64,000 nucleotides of DNA, from NCBI RefSeq assembly GCF_004216475.1, contig NZ_CP022303.1, positions 2,356,001 through 2,420,000 of the forward strand, read 5' to 3'. The stretch comes from Thalassococcus sp. S3. Its GTDB lineage: Bacteria; Pseudomonadota; Alphaproteobacteria; Rhodobacterales; Rhodobacteraceae. A program made the position numbers and the translations under genes. Below, piece by piece: positions 18,442 to 27,424 of this stretch (its first letter is position 1; each line of letters opens with the position of its first letter). The notes beneath the pieces are model-generated. The model was not told where the DNA came from. It saw nothing but the letters and a program-made list of their open reading frames with translations, and did not search any database.

Positions 18442-20144
18442 ACGCGGCCATGACCCTCGACGACGCAGTACATCACGTCACCACGACCAATCCGACATTC
18501 GCCATTGAACCGGCGCTGATCAACGGCGTTGAGTTCAAGGTTTTCAAGAATGTCCCCACCAATCTGCGCCAATTGCTTCAGGCAAGCCGCGCGCAGCACG
18601 GCGATGGATCCCTAGAATATCTGGTCTATGAGGACGAGCGTTGGACCTATGACGCGTTTTGCAATGATGTCAAAGCGGTGGCCAAAAGTCTTCAGGCACT
18701 CGGTGTCGTCAAGGGCGACCGGATCGCTATCGCGATGCGGAATTATCCCGAGCTTCTTGTTGCCACGCTTGCCACAGCGTCTCTTGGCGCGGTGACGGTT
18801 CTGCTGAACGCGTGGTGGACAAGCGAAGAGCTTGACTATGCCCTAACCGACAGCACACCCAAGCTGGTCTTTGCCGACGGCCCGCGTGCCGAACGTCTCA
18901 GGGCGTGCCCGTCTCTCCAGAACAGTCAGATCATCGGTGTGAGAGACGGTGTTCAGCACTCTGAAAAAGCTTACGAAAATATCCTCCGGAACGGCGCCGA
19001 CGCGGATTGGCCAGAGACCGAGATTTCACCTGACGATGACTTTGCCATTATGTATTCGTCGGGCACGACCGGGCATCCGAAAGGTGTCGTTCAAACCCAT
19101 CGCGGGGCGATCAATGCGGTGTTCAGCTGGCTTTTGCAGGCGGTGATCGCGCCGTTGATGAACCCGCCAGACCCCGGCGCGCCCGAACCCCAGCGCCCGT
19201 CCGCCCTTGTTGTGACCCCTCTTTTCCACGTCACGGCTACGCACCCGCTTTTCCTGCTCAGTCTGCCGGCCGGTGCAAAGCTGGCCTTGATGCACAAATG
19301 GGATGCCGAGGCGGCGGTGCGCCTGATCCGGGACGAACACATCTCGCGCTTTCTGGGCGTTCCTACGCAATCAGCCGACCTGATGGAGGCCGCCCGCCGG
19401 ATGGGCGAAACGCTGCCAACGCTTGACTATCTGGGGGCTGGCGGAGCGAAGCGGCCCGCCGCGCAGGTCGAGGAACTTGCCAAGGTGTTTCCAAATGCCG
19501 ACGTCGCCACCGGCTGGGGCATGACAGAGACGAATGCCCTTGGGATCGGCATGCTTGGCGATGATTATATCAAACAGCCCGGAGCAGCCGGACGGCTCCA
19601 CCCCCCCTTGCAGGAGGTGCGCTTTCTGGATGAGGATGGCCGCGACGTCACCGTTGGCGATATCGGAGAGCTGACTGTAAAAAGTCCCGCTAACATGCGG
19701 TGTTACCTCAATAAACCCGAGGCGACGGCGGAGGTTCTACAGGATGGCTGGCTGCGCACCGGTGATCTGGGTTTCATCGACGAGGAAGGCGTGATCACCA
19801 TCGTGGACCGGCGTAAGAACATCATCATCCGCGGGGGCGAGAATATCGCCTGTCTCGATGTCGAAGGCGCCTTGCACCGCCATCCCGCCGTGGCCGAAGC
19901 CTGCGCGTTCTCGGTTCCTGACGACCGTTTGGGAGAGATTGTCGGCGCAGGTGTGCAGCTCCGCGCGGGCCATGAAGCCAGCGCTGACGATCTGCGCGCT
20001 TATCTGGCCGACCACATCGCCAAGTTTAAAATTCCCGAACATCTGTGGCTGCAGGCAGACCCCCTGCCCCGTGGCGCCACCGACAAGATCGACCGGCGCG
20101 CGCTGCGCGAGGCCTGCCTCGCCACGCTCGCTCCCGTAGCCTGA
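18438..20144 (+). CDS. Fatty acyl-CoA synthetase (AMP-binding family)
   Basis: The protein of 568 residues activates a carboxylic acid with ATP and CoA. It carries the AMP-binding P-loop MYSSGTTGHPKGVVQTHRG, the adenylate motifs GWGMTETNALG and RTGDLGFIDEEG, and the C-terminal hinge and Lys region DRRKNIIIRGGENI and LPRGATDKIDRRAL. The acid is unknown; medium-chain or aryl acids are common for this subgroup. The ATG at 18438 overlaps a short upstream reading frame; the frame itself is open from about 18336. An acyl-CoA dehydrogenase follows after 28 bases, so this is the first enzyme of a catabolic operon. Confidence 0.88.
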   Translation: MNAAMTLDDAVHHVTTTNPTFAIEPALINGVEFKVFKNVPTNLRQLLQASRAQHGDGSLEYLVYEDERWTYDAFCNDVKAVAKSLQALGVVKGDRIAIAMRNYPELLVATLATASLGAVTVLLNAWWTSEELDYALTDSTPKLVFADGPRAERLRACPSLQNSQIIGVRDGVQHSEKAYENILRNGADADWPETEISPDDDFAIMYSSGTTGHPKGVVQTHRGAINAVFSWLLQAVIAPLMNPPDPGAPEPQRPSALVVTPLFHVTATHPLFLLSLPAGAKLALMHKWDAEAAVRLIRDEHISRFLGVPTQSADLMEAARRMGETLPTLDYLGAGGAKRPAAQVEELAKVFPNADVATGWGMTETNALGIGMLGDDYIKQPGAAGRLHPPLQEVRFLDEDGRDVTVGDIGELTVKSPANMRCYLNKPEATAEVLQDGWLRTGDLGFIDEEGVITIVDRRKNIIIRGGENIACLDVEGALHRHPAVAEACAFSVPDDRLGEIVGAGVQLRAGHEASADDLRAYLADHIAKFKIPEHLWLQADPLPRGATDKIDRRALREACLATLAPVA

Positions 20145-20172
20145 CATACCTGAAACCGAAGGAGAGACCTGA

Positions 20173-21480
20173 ATGGTCCATCACAACACGCCGTTCGAGA
20201 TGAACAACCTGGAAATGTCGGAAAAGGCCAAACCGCTTCTGGCCGCCGTGATCAAGCATATTCAGGAGAATGTCGAACCGATCACCGAGGAATTCTATGC
20301 CCTGGGCGAGGGCCGCACCGACCGATGGTCCTACGCGCCCGGCCAGCTTGAATTGCTGGAAGGGGCCAAGCAAAAAGCGCGGGATGCGGGTCTGTGGAAC
20401 TTCTTTCTTCCCAATGCCGAAACCGGTGAGGGGCTGGCCAATCTCGATTACGCCTATATCGCGGCAGAGCTGGGCAAGAACCCCCTCGCCTCCGAAACGT
20501 TGAACTGTTCGGCCCCTGATACGGGTAATATGGAGGTGCTCGAACGTGTGGGCACCGCGGAGCAGAAAGAGCAATGGCTGAAGCCCCTGCTCGCCGGTGA
20601 AATCCGCTCGGCCTTTGCCATGACGGAACCCGATGTAGCCTCGTCCGACGCCAAGAATATCTCCACCTCCGCTGTGCTGGAAAACGGCGAATGGGTGATT
20701 AATGGCGAGAAATACTATATTTCCGGCGCCGGCGATCCGCGCTGCAAGATCATGATTGTCATGGTAAAGACGTCGCCGGAGGCCGAAACCTTCCGCCAGC
20801 AAAGCCAGATCCTTGTTCCCGTCGACACGCCCGGTGTCGAGATCCTGGGGCCGATGCATGTCTTCGGCCATGACGACGCGCCCCACGGTCACATGCATAT
20901 CCGCTTCACCAATGTCCGCGTGCCCGAGGAGAACATCCTCTGGGGCGAAGGGCGCGGGTTCGAGATCAGCCAGGTCCGCCTGGGCCCCGGTCGCATTCAC
21001 CACTGCATGCGCTCCATCGGGCAGGCCGAGAAGGCGCTGGATCTGCTGATGGACCGCGCGATCAATCGTCAGGCCTTTGGCAAGCGGATCGTCGATCTGG
21101 GCAAGAACATGGAGACGATCTCCCGCGCGCGGATCGAGATCGAAGCGATGCGCCTCATGGTGCTCAAGGCCGCCAAGGCGATGGACGTGCTGGGCAACAA
21201 GGAAGCACGGATCTGGGTCAGCATGATCAAGGCGATGGTGCCCGAAAAGGTTTGCCAGATCATCGACCAGTCGATGCAGGTCCATGGCGCCACCGGGATT
21301 TCGCAGTGGTCGCCTCTGTCAGCGATGTATACCGGCCAGCGCACGCTGCGCTATGCCGACGGTCCCGATGAGGTGCATCATCACGTCGTAGCCCGCGCGG
21401 AAGTGGCGTCTTTTCAAAGCTCTAATGACCGTCGTGCAAGTTCCGACAACGGTCGCGGCAAGATTTTCGCGGGTCCGTAA
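20173..21480 (+). CDS. Acyl-CoA dehydrogenase, ACAD10/11-like subgroup
   Basis: The protein of 435 residues is a flavin enzyme of the acyl-CoA dehydrogenase family: FAMTEPDVASSDAKNI contacts FAD/substrate, and RQAFGKRIVDLG and HGATGISQWSPLS lie in the C-terminal helices. The end carries RYADGPDEVHHHVVAR, the form seen in ACAD10/11 and LvaC-like proteins, where DGP stands in place of the EGT of medium-chain enzymes. This subgroup has been linked to hydroxyacyl-CoA catabolism through phosphate elimination as well as ordinary oxidation. A clear AAGGAGAG ribosome site precedes the ATG. The next SDR starts immediately after the stop codon. Confidence 0.87.
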   Translation: MVHHNTPFEMNNLEMSEKAKPLLAAVIKHIQENVEPITEEFYALGEGRTDRWSYAPGQLELLEGAKQKARDAGLWNFFLPNAETGEGLANLDYAYIAAELGKNPLASETLNCSAPDTGNMEVLERVGTAEQKEQWLKPLLAGEIRSAFAMTEPDVASSDAKNISTSAVLENGEWVINGEKYYISGAGDPRCKIMIVMVKTSPEAETFRQQSQILVPVDTPGVEILGPMHVFGHDDAPHGHMHIRFTNVRVPEENILWGEGRGFEISQVRLGPGRIHHCMRSIGQAEKALDLLMDRAINRQAFGKRIVDLGKNMETISRARIEIEAMRLMVLKAAKAMDVLGNKEARIWVSMIKAMVPEKVCQIIDQSMQVHGATGISQWSPLSAMYTGQRTLRYADGPDEVHHHVVARAEVASFQSSNDRRASSDNGRGKIFAGP

Positions 21481-22254
21481 ATGAGCATGCTTTTCGATCT
21501 GACCGGGAAGGTGGCACTGCTGACAGGTGCCTCCAAGGGCATGGGGCTGGAGATGGCCAAGGGCCTCGCCCAGCATGGCGCGACCGTAGTGATCTCTGCC
21601 CGCAAGCAAGAGCAGCTTGATGCGGCGGTGGCAGAGATCAACATGGCTGCAGGCCGCGACTGCGCCCATGCTGTGGCCTGTAACATCGGCTATAAGGAGC
21701 AGCTGCAGGAGCTGGTGGACAAGACCCACGAAATGGCCGGCGCCATCGACATCGTCGTGGGCAATGCCGGGGTGAATCCATACTACGGCCCCACCTCCGA
21801 CATCCCCGATGATGCCTATGACAAGACGATGCGGGCCAATGTGCAATCGAACTTGTGGCTGGCGCAGATGGTGGTGCCGGACATGGTGAAAAAGGGCACC
21901 GGCTCGATGATGTTCACCTCCTCCATCGGCGCGTTCAAACCGTCGCTGATGCTGGGCACCTATGGCATGTCCAAACTGGCGCTGATCGGCCTTGTCCGCA
22001 ATCTGGCCGAGGAGTTCGGGCCGAAAGGCATCCGCTTCAACGCGATCTGCCCAGGCCTTGTCAAAACCGACTTCGCGCGGGAGCTTTGGGACAACCCCGA
22101 AGTCGAGGCCCGCATCAAGAACGATATCCCGCTGCGGCGGCTGGGCGAGCCCGAGGATTTCGCGGGTCTGGCCGTGTTCCTGGCCTCGGATGCCAGCCGC
22201 TACATGACCGGTCAGGCGCTGACGGTCTGTGGCGGCTCGAACATGTGGACGTGA
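21481..22254 (+). CDS. SDR family oxidoreductase
   Basis: The protein of 257 residues is a classical short-chain dehydrogenase: TGASKGMG cofactor loop, GNAGVN for the NNAG motif, Ser in FTSSIGAF, and YGMSK for the catalytic Tyr-x-x-x-Lys. The C-terminus (FLASDASRYMTGQALTVCGG) is typical of 3-oxoacyl reductase-like members. It abuts the acyl-CoA dehydrogenase and probably oxidises or reduces a hydroxyacyl-CoA in the same pathway. The substrate cannot be read from the sequence. A second Met two codons in (MSM) is an alternative start. Confidence 0.85.
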   Translation: MSMLFDLTGKVALLTGASKGMGLEMAKGLAQHGATVVISARKQEQLDAAVAEINMAAGRDCAHAVACNIGYKEQLQELVDKTHEMAGAIDIVVGNAGVNPYYGPTSDIPDDAYDKTMRANVQSNLWLAQMVVPDMVKKGTGSMMFTSSIGAFKPSLMLGTYGMSKLALIGLVRNLAEEFGPKGIRFNAICPGLVKTDFARELWDNPEVEARIKNDIPLRRLGEPEDFAGLAVFLASDASRYMTGQALTVCGGSNMWT

Positions 22255-22258
22255 TGAT

Positions 22259-23035
22259 ATGGAGCTAAAAGACAAGATCATCGTCGTCACAGGTGCTGCC
22301 AGCGGTATTGGCCGCGCCATGGCGTTGCGCTTTGCTCGAGAAGGTGCCGCCAAGATCGTCTGCGCGGACCTGAATGCCGAAGGCGCGGCAGAGACTGCAA
22401 ATGAAGTCAATGGTATGGCCGCCGAAGTGAATGTCGGCCGCGAATTCGAAATCGCCGGCCTGATCGACAAGGTGGAAGAGGAGATCGGGCCGATCGACCT
22501 CTTCTGCTCCAATGCCGGCATCTCGGTCGCGGGCGGGGTCGAGGCGTCGAACGACGACTGGCAGCGCATCTGGGACGTCAACGTGATGTCTCATGTCTGG
22601 GCCGCCCGCCACCTCATCCCCCGAATGGCCGCGCGGGGCGGCGGGTATCTGCTGAACACCTCCTCCGCCGCGGGTCTGCTGAACCAGATCGGCTCTGCCC
22701 CCTACGGTGTGACCAAACATGCCGCCGTTGGTCTGGCGGAATGGCTGGCCATGACCCATGGCGACGACGGCATCAAGGTGTCGGTCCTTTGCCCCCAGGC
22801 GGTGCGCACCGAGATGACGCGCGGCCACGAAGATCATGTCGCCGCCATTGACGGCATGATGGAGCCCGAACCTGTGGCGGAGGCCTGCGTGCAGGCGATC
22901 CGCGAGGAAACGTTTCTCGTGCTGCCCCACAAGGAAGTGCTGGGCTACATGCGCAACAAGACCGAGAATTACGACAAATGGATTGGTGGGATGCGCAAAC
23001 TGAACCGGAGGTTTGGTGGGTTTGGATCGCTTTGA
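22259..23035 (+). CDS. SDR family oxidoreductase
   Basis: The protein of 258 residues has TGAASGIGRAMA, SNAGISVAGG, a catalytic Ser in LNTSSAAG and YGVTK. The C-terminal part (EEVLG-like VLGYMRNKTENYDKWIGGMRKL) is longer and lacks the common GG ending of 3-oxoacyl reductases. The ATG at 22259 is 4 bases after the previous stop; upstream in-frame codons overlap the earlier gene and were not used. It closes the four-gene acyl-CoA operon. Confidence 0.84.
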   Translation: MELKDKIIVVTGAASGIGRAMALRFAREGAAKIVCADLNAEGAAETANEVNGMAAEVNVGREFEIAGLIDKVEEEIGPIDLFCSNAGISVAGGVEASNDDWQRIWDVNVMSHVWAARHLIPRMAARGGGYLLNTSSAAGLLNQIGSAPYGVTKHAAVGLAEWLAMTHGDDGIKVSVLCPQAVRTEMTRGHEDHVAAIDGMMEPEPVAEACVQAIREETFLVLPHKEVLGYMRNKTENYDKWIGGMRKLNRRFGGFGSL

Positions 23036-23164
23036 AATTTCCTTGACCTCGAAAGCATGCACATTGGTAAGCAAGGGCGCAGTTGAATGACTTGAGTGGA
23101 CAAGTCCGGCATGTGGTTGCAGTCTCTCAGCCGAAGAGATTGATAAAACGACGGCGACCTCATC

Positions 23165-24535
23165 ATGAAAATCGAGAAAAAGCATCTCGATCATATCTTA
23201 ACGTGCTTTCAGAACGAACTTTGCGCGATTGGTTTCTCGCGTAGGCGAAAGGATTATTTCGACAGGAAGGATGAGAATGGCCTTATCTATTCTGTCGAAA
23301 TTTGCTTCTCACGACGCAATGGCTTGCTTAACGTTACACCTTACCTTCGTGTTCTACACGAAGGTATAGGATCACTGTTAACGGAAGTGTTTGCCTCTGA
23401 CCCCGATGTTAAGAAGAGGAAGATGCGCGAATTTCATTCGACCCTTCTGATTGAGCGGGTCGAGCCAAGAAACCGCTGGCTGGATAGCGATGGATCATTG
23501 CTTGAAAGGGTTATGCACAACCCTTTCGACATCTATCGGAAACTTCCCCATCTCATAGACGAGTTACGATCCGAGCTGGCGAGCTTTATCTCCGCACAAC
23601 CTAATCTAACCCGTATTATCCAGAACCTTGAGGAACAACGTGAAGCTGGGGACTGCAGACATGAAGTGACGCTGTTCGCCCTGTACTATTACACGGGGCG
23701 AGAGGCTGATGTGAAGAAGTTGGCTCAAGACCTTCGAATGGAGGAGCGTCCTCAGCCCGTTGCGATCGAAGCTAGCGACTTCTTTCTCAGAAAAACCGGG
23801 GAGACGAATTCTCAGTTTACAGAGCTGTTGAGCACTCAAAATGACGAAATCCCTCACTATCCCCTGAAGCTTTCCAGAGAAGAACGTACGAAGGAGAAAG
23901 AACGCGGAAAAGCGTTTAGCATCGCACTGAAATCGAAATGCAAAGGTTCTGGCTGGCGATACAATCAGGGACATATCTCTCGACAAGATGGTGACTGGTT
24001 CATTAGTGTGGATCCTTCACTGGCCTATGAAAAAGGCGTCATCGTCGACTGCGAGCTTAAACCGATGGCTGTTGATCCGCTGTACTGGGAGATTATGGGG
24101 CTTGACGAAAACAAGAGCATGCCGCTTTCGTCTCGTATTTTCGCAGCTTGGAGAGTATTTGGAATATCACATCGAGCGCACATTGAACGGCTGGAACATT
24201 GTCCGGAGGCTATCGCGGAATCAGTGCTTAGGTGGTCAACGCTAAAGATGGCCGAGCTGGTCGAGCTATCTGTCGAAGACATATTAGTTCAGTTGAAACT
24301 CAAGAGCAGCCCGATGCGGACTGATGCAACGCTTGGGATATGTCTCTTGATCTTGTTGGATAGACTAGACGAGGCTGAGAACATTGCTCGCTATCATATG
24401 TCGCAAATAGCGCTGTCTCCCGAGGGTAGTACTTTTGCTATTCTCAGCGGTGAGGATGGTTACGGCTCCTTTTTTAAACGTGCATGTAATTGGATAGCGA
24501 AAAAGCGGAGAGGCGGCTTCCAAGTCATCCACTAG
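23165..24535 (+). CDS. Uncharacterised protein with two DUF4304-like regions
   Basis: The protein of 456 residues is soluble, with no signal peptide or membrane segment. Residues about 5-140 resemble DUF4304 (FQNELCAIGFSRRRKDYFDR, then YSVEICFSRRN), and residues about 245-340 look like a second, more diverged copy (KCKGSGWRYNQGHISRQDGDWFISVDP). The C-terminal part is helical. DUF4304 has no established function and is often found in small orphan genes, sometimes near toxin-immunity loci. The gene is visibly AT-richer than its neighbours and sits alone between two catabolic operons, which suggests acquisition by transfer. The DUF4304 call is from pattern memory. Confidence 0.7.
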   Translation: MKIEKKHLDHILTCFQNELCAIGFSRRRKDYFDRKDENGLIYSVEICFSRRNGLLNVTPYLRVLHEGIGSLLTEVFASDPDVKKRKMREFHSTLLIERVEPRNRWLDSDGSLLERVMHNPFDIYRKLPHLIDELRSELASFISAQPNLTRIIQNLEEQREAGDCRHEVTLFALYYYTGREADVKKLAQDLRMEERPQPVAIEASDFFLRKTGETNSQFTELLSTQNDEIPHYPLKLSREERTKEKERGKAFSIALKSKCKGSGWRYNQGHISRQDGDWFISVDPSLAYEKGVIVDCELKPMAVDPLYWEIMGLDENKSMPLSSRIFAAWRVFGISHRAHIERLEHCPEAIAESVLRWSTLKMAELVELSVEDILVQLKLKSSPMRTDATLGICLLILLDRLDEAENIARYHMSQIALSPEGSTFAILSGEDGYGSFFKRACNWIAKKRRGGFQVIH

Positions 24536-24596
24536 TCGTTTGAAGCTCCAAACTGCATCGCAATTGTTGGAGGCAGACGATAGCTCGCAACCTAGT

Positions 24597-25466
24597 CTAC
24601 GACCTCTCCCGCCGGGGCCGCATCAGGCCTTCCTGCGCGACGCTGGCGATCAACCGTCCGTCCTGATGATAGATGGCACCCCGGTTGAAGCCGCGGGCGC
24701 CGCCGGTGAAAGGGGCATCCATGGTGTAGAGGTGCCAATCCTGAAACTGCGCGGGCCCATGAAACCACATCGCGTGGTCCAGGCTTGCCGTCATCACGTT
24801 TCCCTTGAACCAGGTCAGCCCATGCGGGCGCAGCGACGATCCCAGCAGGTTCATGTCCGACGCATAGGCCAGCAGGCAATGCTGCATCTGTGGCCCCTGC
24901 CCCTCGGCCGCCTCCATCCGGAACCACAGATGGTTTTCGTCGCCCGTGGGCTCTGGCTCCATCATGTCGCGCGGCGCAACCTCGCGCACTTCGATGGGAC
25001 GCTCGCGCAGGAAGTCGGGGCGGTACTTTTCCGGGATATGTTCCGCCAGCCGGGCGCGTTGGGCCGCGCGGTTCTCCAGCCCGTCCGGTCCCGGCGCGTC
25101 GGGCATCGGGTGCTGGTAGTCCCAGCCCTCCTCTTCGACATGAAACGAGGCCGACATGTTCAGGATCTGCTTGCCATGCTGGATCGCCACCACCCGCCGT
25201 GTGGTAAAGCTGCCGCCATCGCGGGCGCGGTCGACGCTGTAGATCACCGGGATCTTCGGATCGCCCGGCCGGATGAAATAGGCATGCAGCGAGTGGCAAA
25301 GCCGGTCTGGCACCGTGCGGTAGGCCGCCGCCAGTGCCTGCGCGATGACCTGTCCACCGAAGATGCGCGTGGGCGTCTCTCCGCCCGAACCGTCGCCGCG
25401 AAAAAGGTCCACCTCAAGCTGTTCGATGTCCAGCAGGTTCAGCAGCACGTCTGCCACGTCCTTCAT
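24597..25466 (-). CDS. tesB: Acyl-CoA thioesterase II
   Basis: The protein of 289 residues is a double-hotdog thioesterase that hydrolyses medium and long acyl-CoA. It shows RIFGGQVIAQALAAA and HSLHAYFIRPGDP in the first hotdog. In the second, the predicted catalytic residues are Asp in YASDMNLLG, a Ser/Thr in NVMTASLDHAMWFH and Gln in SVAQEGLMR. Its ATG overlaps the acetoacetyl-CoA ligase stop codon, so it is the last gene of a four-gene operon running right to left. Confidence 0.92.
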   Translation of the reverse strand: MKDVADVLLNLLDIEQLEVDLFRGDGSGGETPTRIFGGQVIAQALAAAYRTVPDRLCHSLHAYFIRPGDPKIPVIYSVDRARDGGSFTTRRVVAIQHGKQILNMSASFHVEEEGWDYQHPMPDAPGPDGLENRAAQRARLAEHIPEKYRPDFLRERPIEVREVAPRDMMEPEPTGDENHLWFRMEAAEGQGPQMQHCLLAYASDMNLLGSSLRPHGLTWFKGNVMTASLDHAMWFHGPAQFQDWHLYTMDAPFTGGARGFNRGAIYHQDGRLIASVAQEGLMRPRRERS

Positions 25467-27424
25467 GTATTTTCCCTCTTGGTGGCATAGGCAATGAACG
25501 TATCAAAACTGTCCGGGTTGGCCATCGCGTCGCGATTGACTACGCGGGTCGGGTCGCCTCCCAAAAGCAGTTTCTTCACCGGCACTTCCAGTTTCTTGCC
25601 CGACAGCGTGCGTGGGACTTCGGCGATCTCCACGATCTCGTTGGGCACGAACCGCGCCGAGACCGCGTTTCGGATCGCATCGTTGATCCGGGCTTTCAAG
25701 GCCTCATCGACGGCAACACCCGGCGCGGGCACGACGAAAAGCGGCATGAAGCTCTCGCGGCCCAGAAACTCCAGATCGACTACGAGACTGTCCATCACCG
25801 CGTCCAGCCCCTCCACCGCCTGATAGATCTCCGCGCTGCCCATGCGCAGACCCTTGCGGTTGATCGTGGCGTCCGAACGGCCATAGATGACCGACCCGCC
25901 TTCCGGCGTGATCTCGATCCAGTCGCCATGGCGCCAGATGCCGGGATAGGTGTCGTAATAGCTTGAGATCAGGCGGCTGCCATCCTCATCACCCCAGAAG
26001 TAAAGCGGCATGGAGGGGAGCGGTTCGGTACAGACCAGTTCACCCACCTGCCCGATCAACGCGTCTCCGGCCTCGTCAAAGGCGCGCACGGCGTTGCCGA
26101 GGAACCGGCACTGCATCTCGCCCGCCCGCACCGGCATCATCGGGTTGCCGCCCACGAAGGCGCCGCACAGATCCGTGCCGCCCGAGATGGGCGCAAGCCA
26201 GACGTCGGATTTCACCTGGCCGTAGACCCATTCATAGCCGTCGGAGGTCAACGGCGATCCCGTGGCCCCGATGGAGCGGAGGGCGGACAGGTCCACCTCG
26301 GCCCCGGGCGCCAGCCCCGCTTTCTGGCATGTCGTGAAGAACGCCGCCCCCGCGCCGAAATAGCTCAGTCTTTCTCTGGCAGCGAAACGCCAGACCTCCA
26401 TCAGGTCGGGATGGTTGGGGGCGCCGTCGAACAGGGCCACGGTCGCCCCCTGCCCTATGGCTACGAATTGCGCGTTCCACATGATCCAGCCCGACGAGGT
26501 GAGCCAGCAGAACCGGTCGCCCGGCCCGATATCCTGATGAAGCGCTTGTTTGGCCCCTTCGATCAGGATGCCGCCATGGCCATGCACGATAGGCTTGGGA
26601 TTGCCCGTCGTGCCCGAGGAATAGACCACCCAGACCGGGTGATCGAATGGTACCTGTGTACTGGCATAAGTCGCATCGCCTTGCAGCAGCGCATCCCAGG
26701 CCACTGCCCCGTCCGGCAGATCCCCCACCACCGGCACATAGATCGCAGCTTTCAGTGTGGGCAGGCCTGCGCGGATCGTCTCCAGCACGTCTCGACGGTC
26801 GACGGTCTTGCCGGCATGAACATATCCGTCCTGAACGATCAGCGCCTTGGGCTCGATCTGCCGAAACCGGTCGAGGATCGCGACATGTCCCATATCGGGC
26901 GCGCAAAGCGACCAGACAGCGCCCAGGCTGATCGTGGCGAGGCAGGCGATGAGTGCGGTTTCGGTGTTGGGCAGAACAGCGACCACCCGGTCGCCCTGCC
27001 CCACGCCCATCTCGCTGAGATGCTGCGCCACGTTGGCCACCGCTTGCCTGAGCGTGCCCCACGTCATCTCCGACCGCCCGAAGCTTTCGGACTGGACGAT
27101 CAATGCGGTGGCATCCGGCGTCTTTTCGGCCTGCCGCAGCATCTGGTCCGCAAAGTTCAGCGCGGCGCCCGGAAACCAGACCGCGCCCGGCATCTTGCGC
27201 TCGGTCAGCACCGCTTGCGCTTGTGTGCTGGCCTGCAGATCGAAGAAATCCCAAATCGCCTGCCAGAAGGCATCGAGATCCCGCACGCTCCAGTCCCAGA
27301 GCGCATTGTAGTCGGCGAAGGTCAGCCCCCGGTCCGCCTCGAGCCAGCGGATGAAGGCAGCCATGCGCGTTGCCTCCGCGCGCGCGGCACTCGGGGTCCA
27401 CAGGATCGGACGGGCATCTGTCAT
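25463..27424 (-). CDS. aacS: Acetoacetate--CoA ligase
   Basis: The protein of 653 residues is a large AMP-forming synthetase of the acetoacetyl-CoA synthetase family. It has the N-terminal ACAS-type region (FADYNALWDWSVRDLDAFW), the P-loop YSSGTTGNPKPIVHGHGG, SGGTDLCGAFVGGNP and the C-terminal RTLSGKKLEVPVKKLL with the acetylatable Lys. It activates acetoacetate, feeding ketone bodies or PHB breakdown products to thiolase. It overlaps both neighbours by 4 bases (ATGA), so it is tightly co-expressed with the serine hydrolase and tesB. Confidence 0.9.
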   Translation of the reverse strand: MTDARPILWTPSAARAEATRMAAFIRWLEADRGLTFADYNALWDWSVRDLDAFWQAIWDFFDLQASTQAQAVLTERKMPGAVWFPGAALNFADQMLRQAEKTPDATALIVQSESFGRSEMTWGTLRQAVANVAQHLSEMGVGQGDRVVAVLPNTETALIACLATISLGAVWSLCAPDMGHVAILDRFRQIEPKALIVQDGYVHAGKTVDRRDVLETIRAGLPTLKAAIYVPVVGDLPDGAVAWDALLQGDATYASTQVPFDHPVWVVYSSGTTGNPKPIVHGHGGILIEGAKQALHQDIGPGDRFCWLTSSGWIMWNAQFVAIGQGATVALFDGAPNHPDLMEVWRFAARERLSYFGAGAAFFTTCQKAGLAPGAEVDLSALRSIGATGSPLTSDGYEWVYGQVKSDVWLAPISGGTDLCGAFVGGNPMMPVRAGEMQCRFLGNAVRAFDEAGDALIGQVGELVCTEPLPSMPLYFWGDEDGSRLISSYYDTYPGIWRHGDWIEITPEGGSVIYGRSDATINRKGLRMGSAEIYQAVEGLDAVMDSLVVDLEFLGRESFMPLFVVPAPGVAVDEALKARINDAIRNAVSARFVPNEIVEIAEVPRTLSGKKLEVPVKKLLLGGDPTRVVNRDAMANPDSFDTFIAYATKRENT

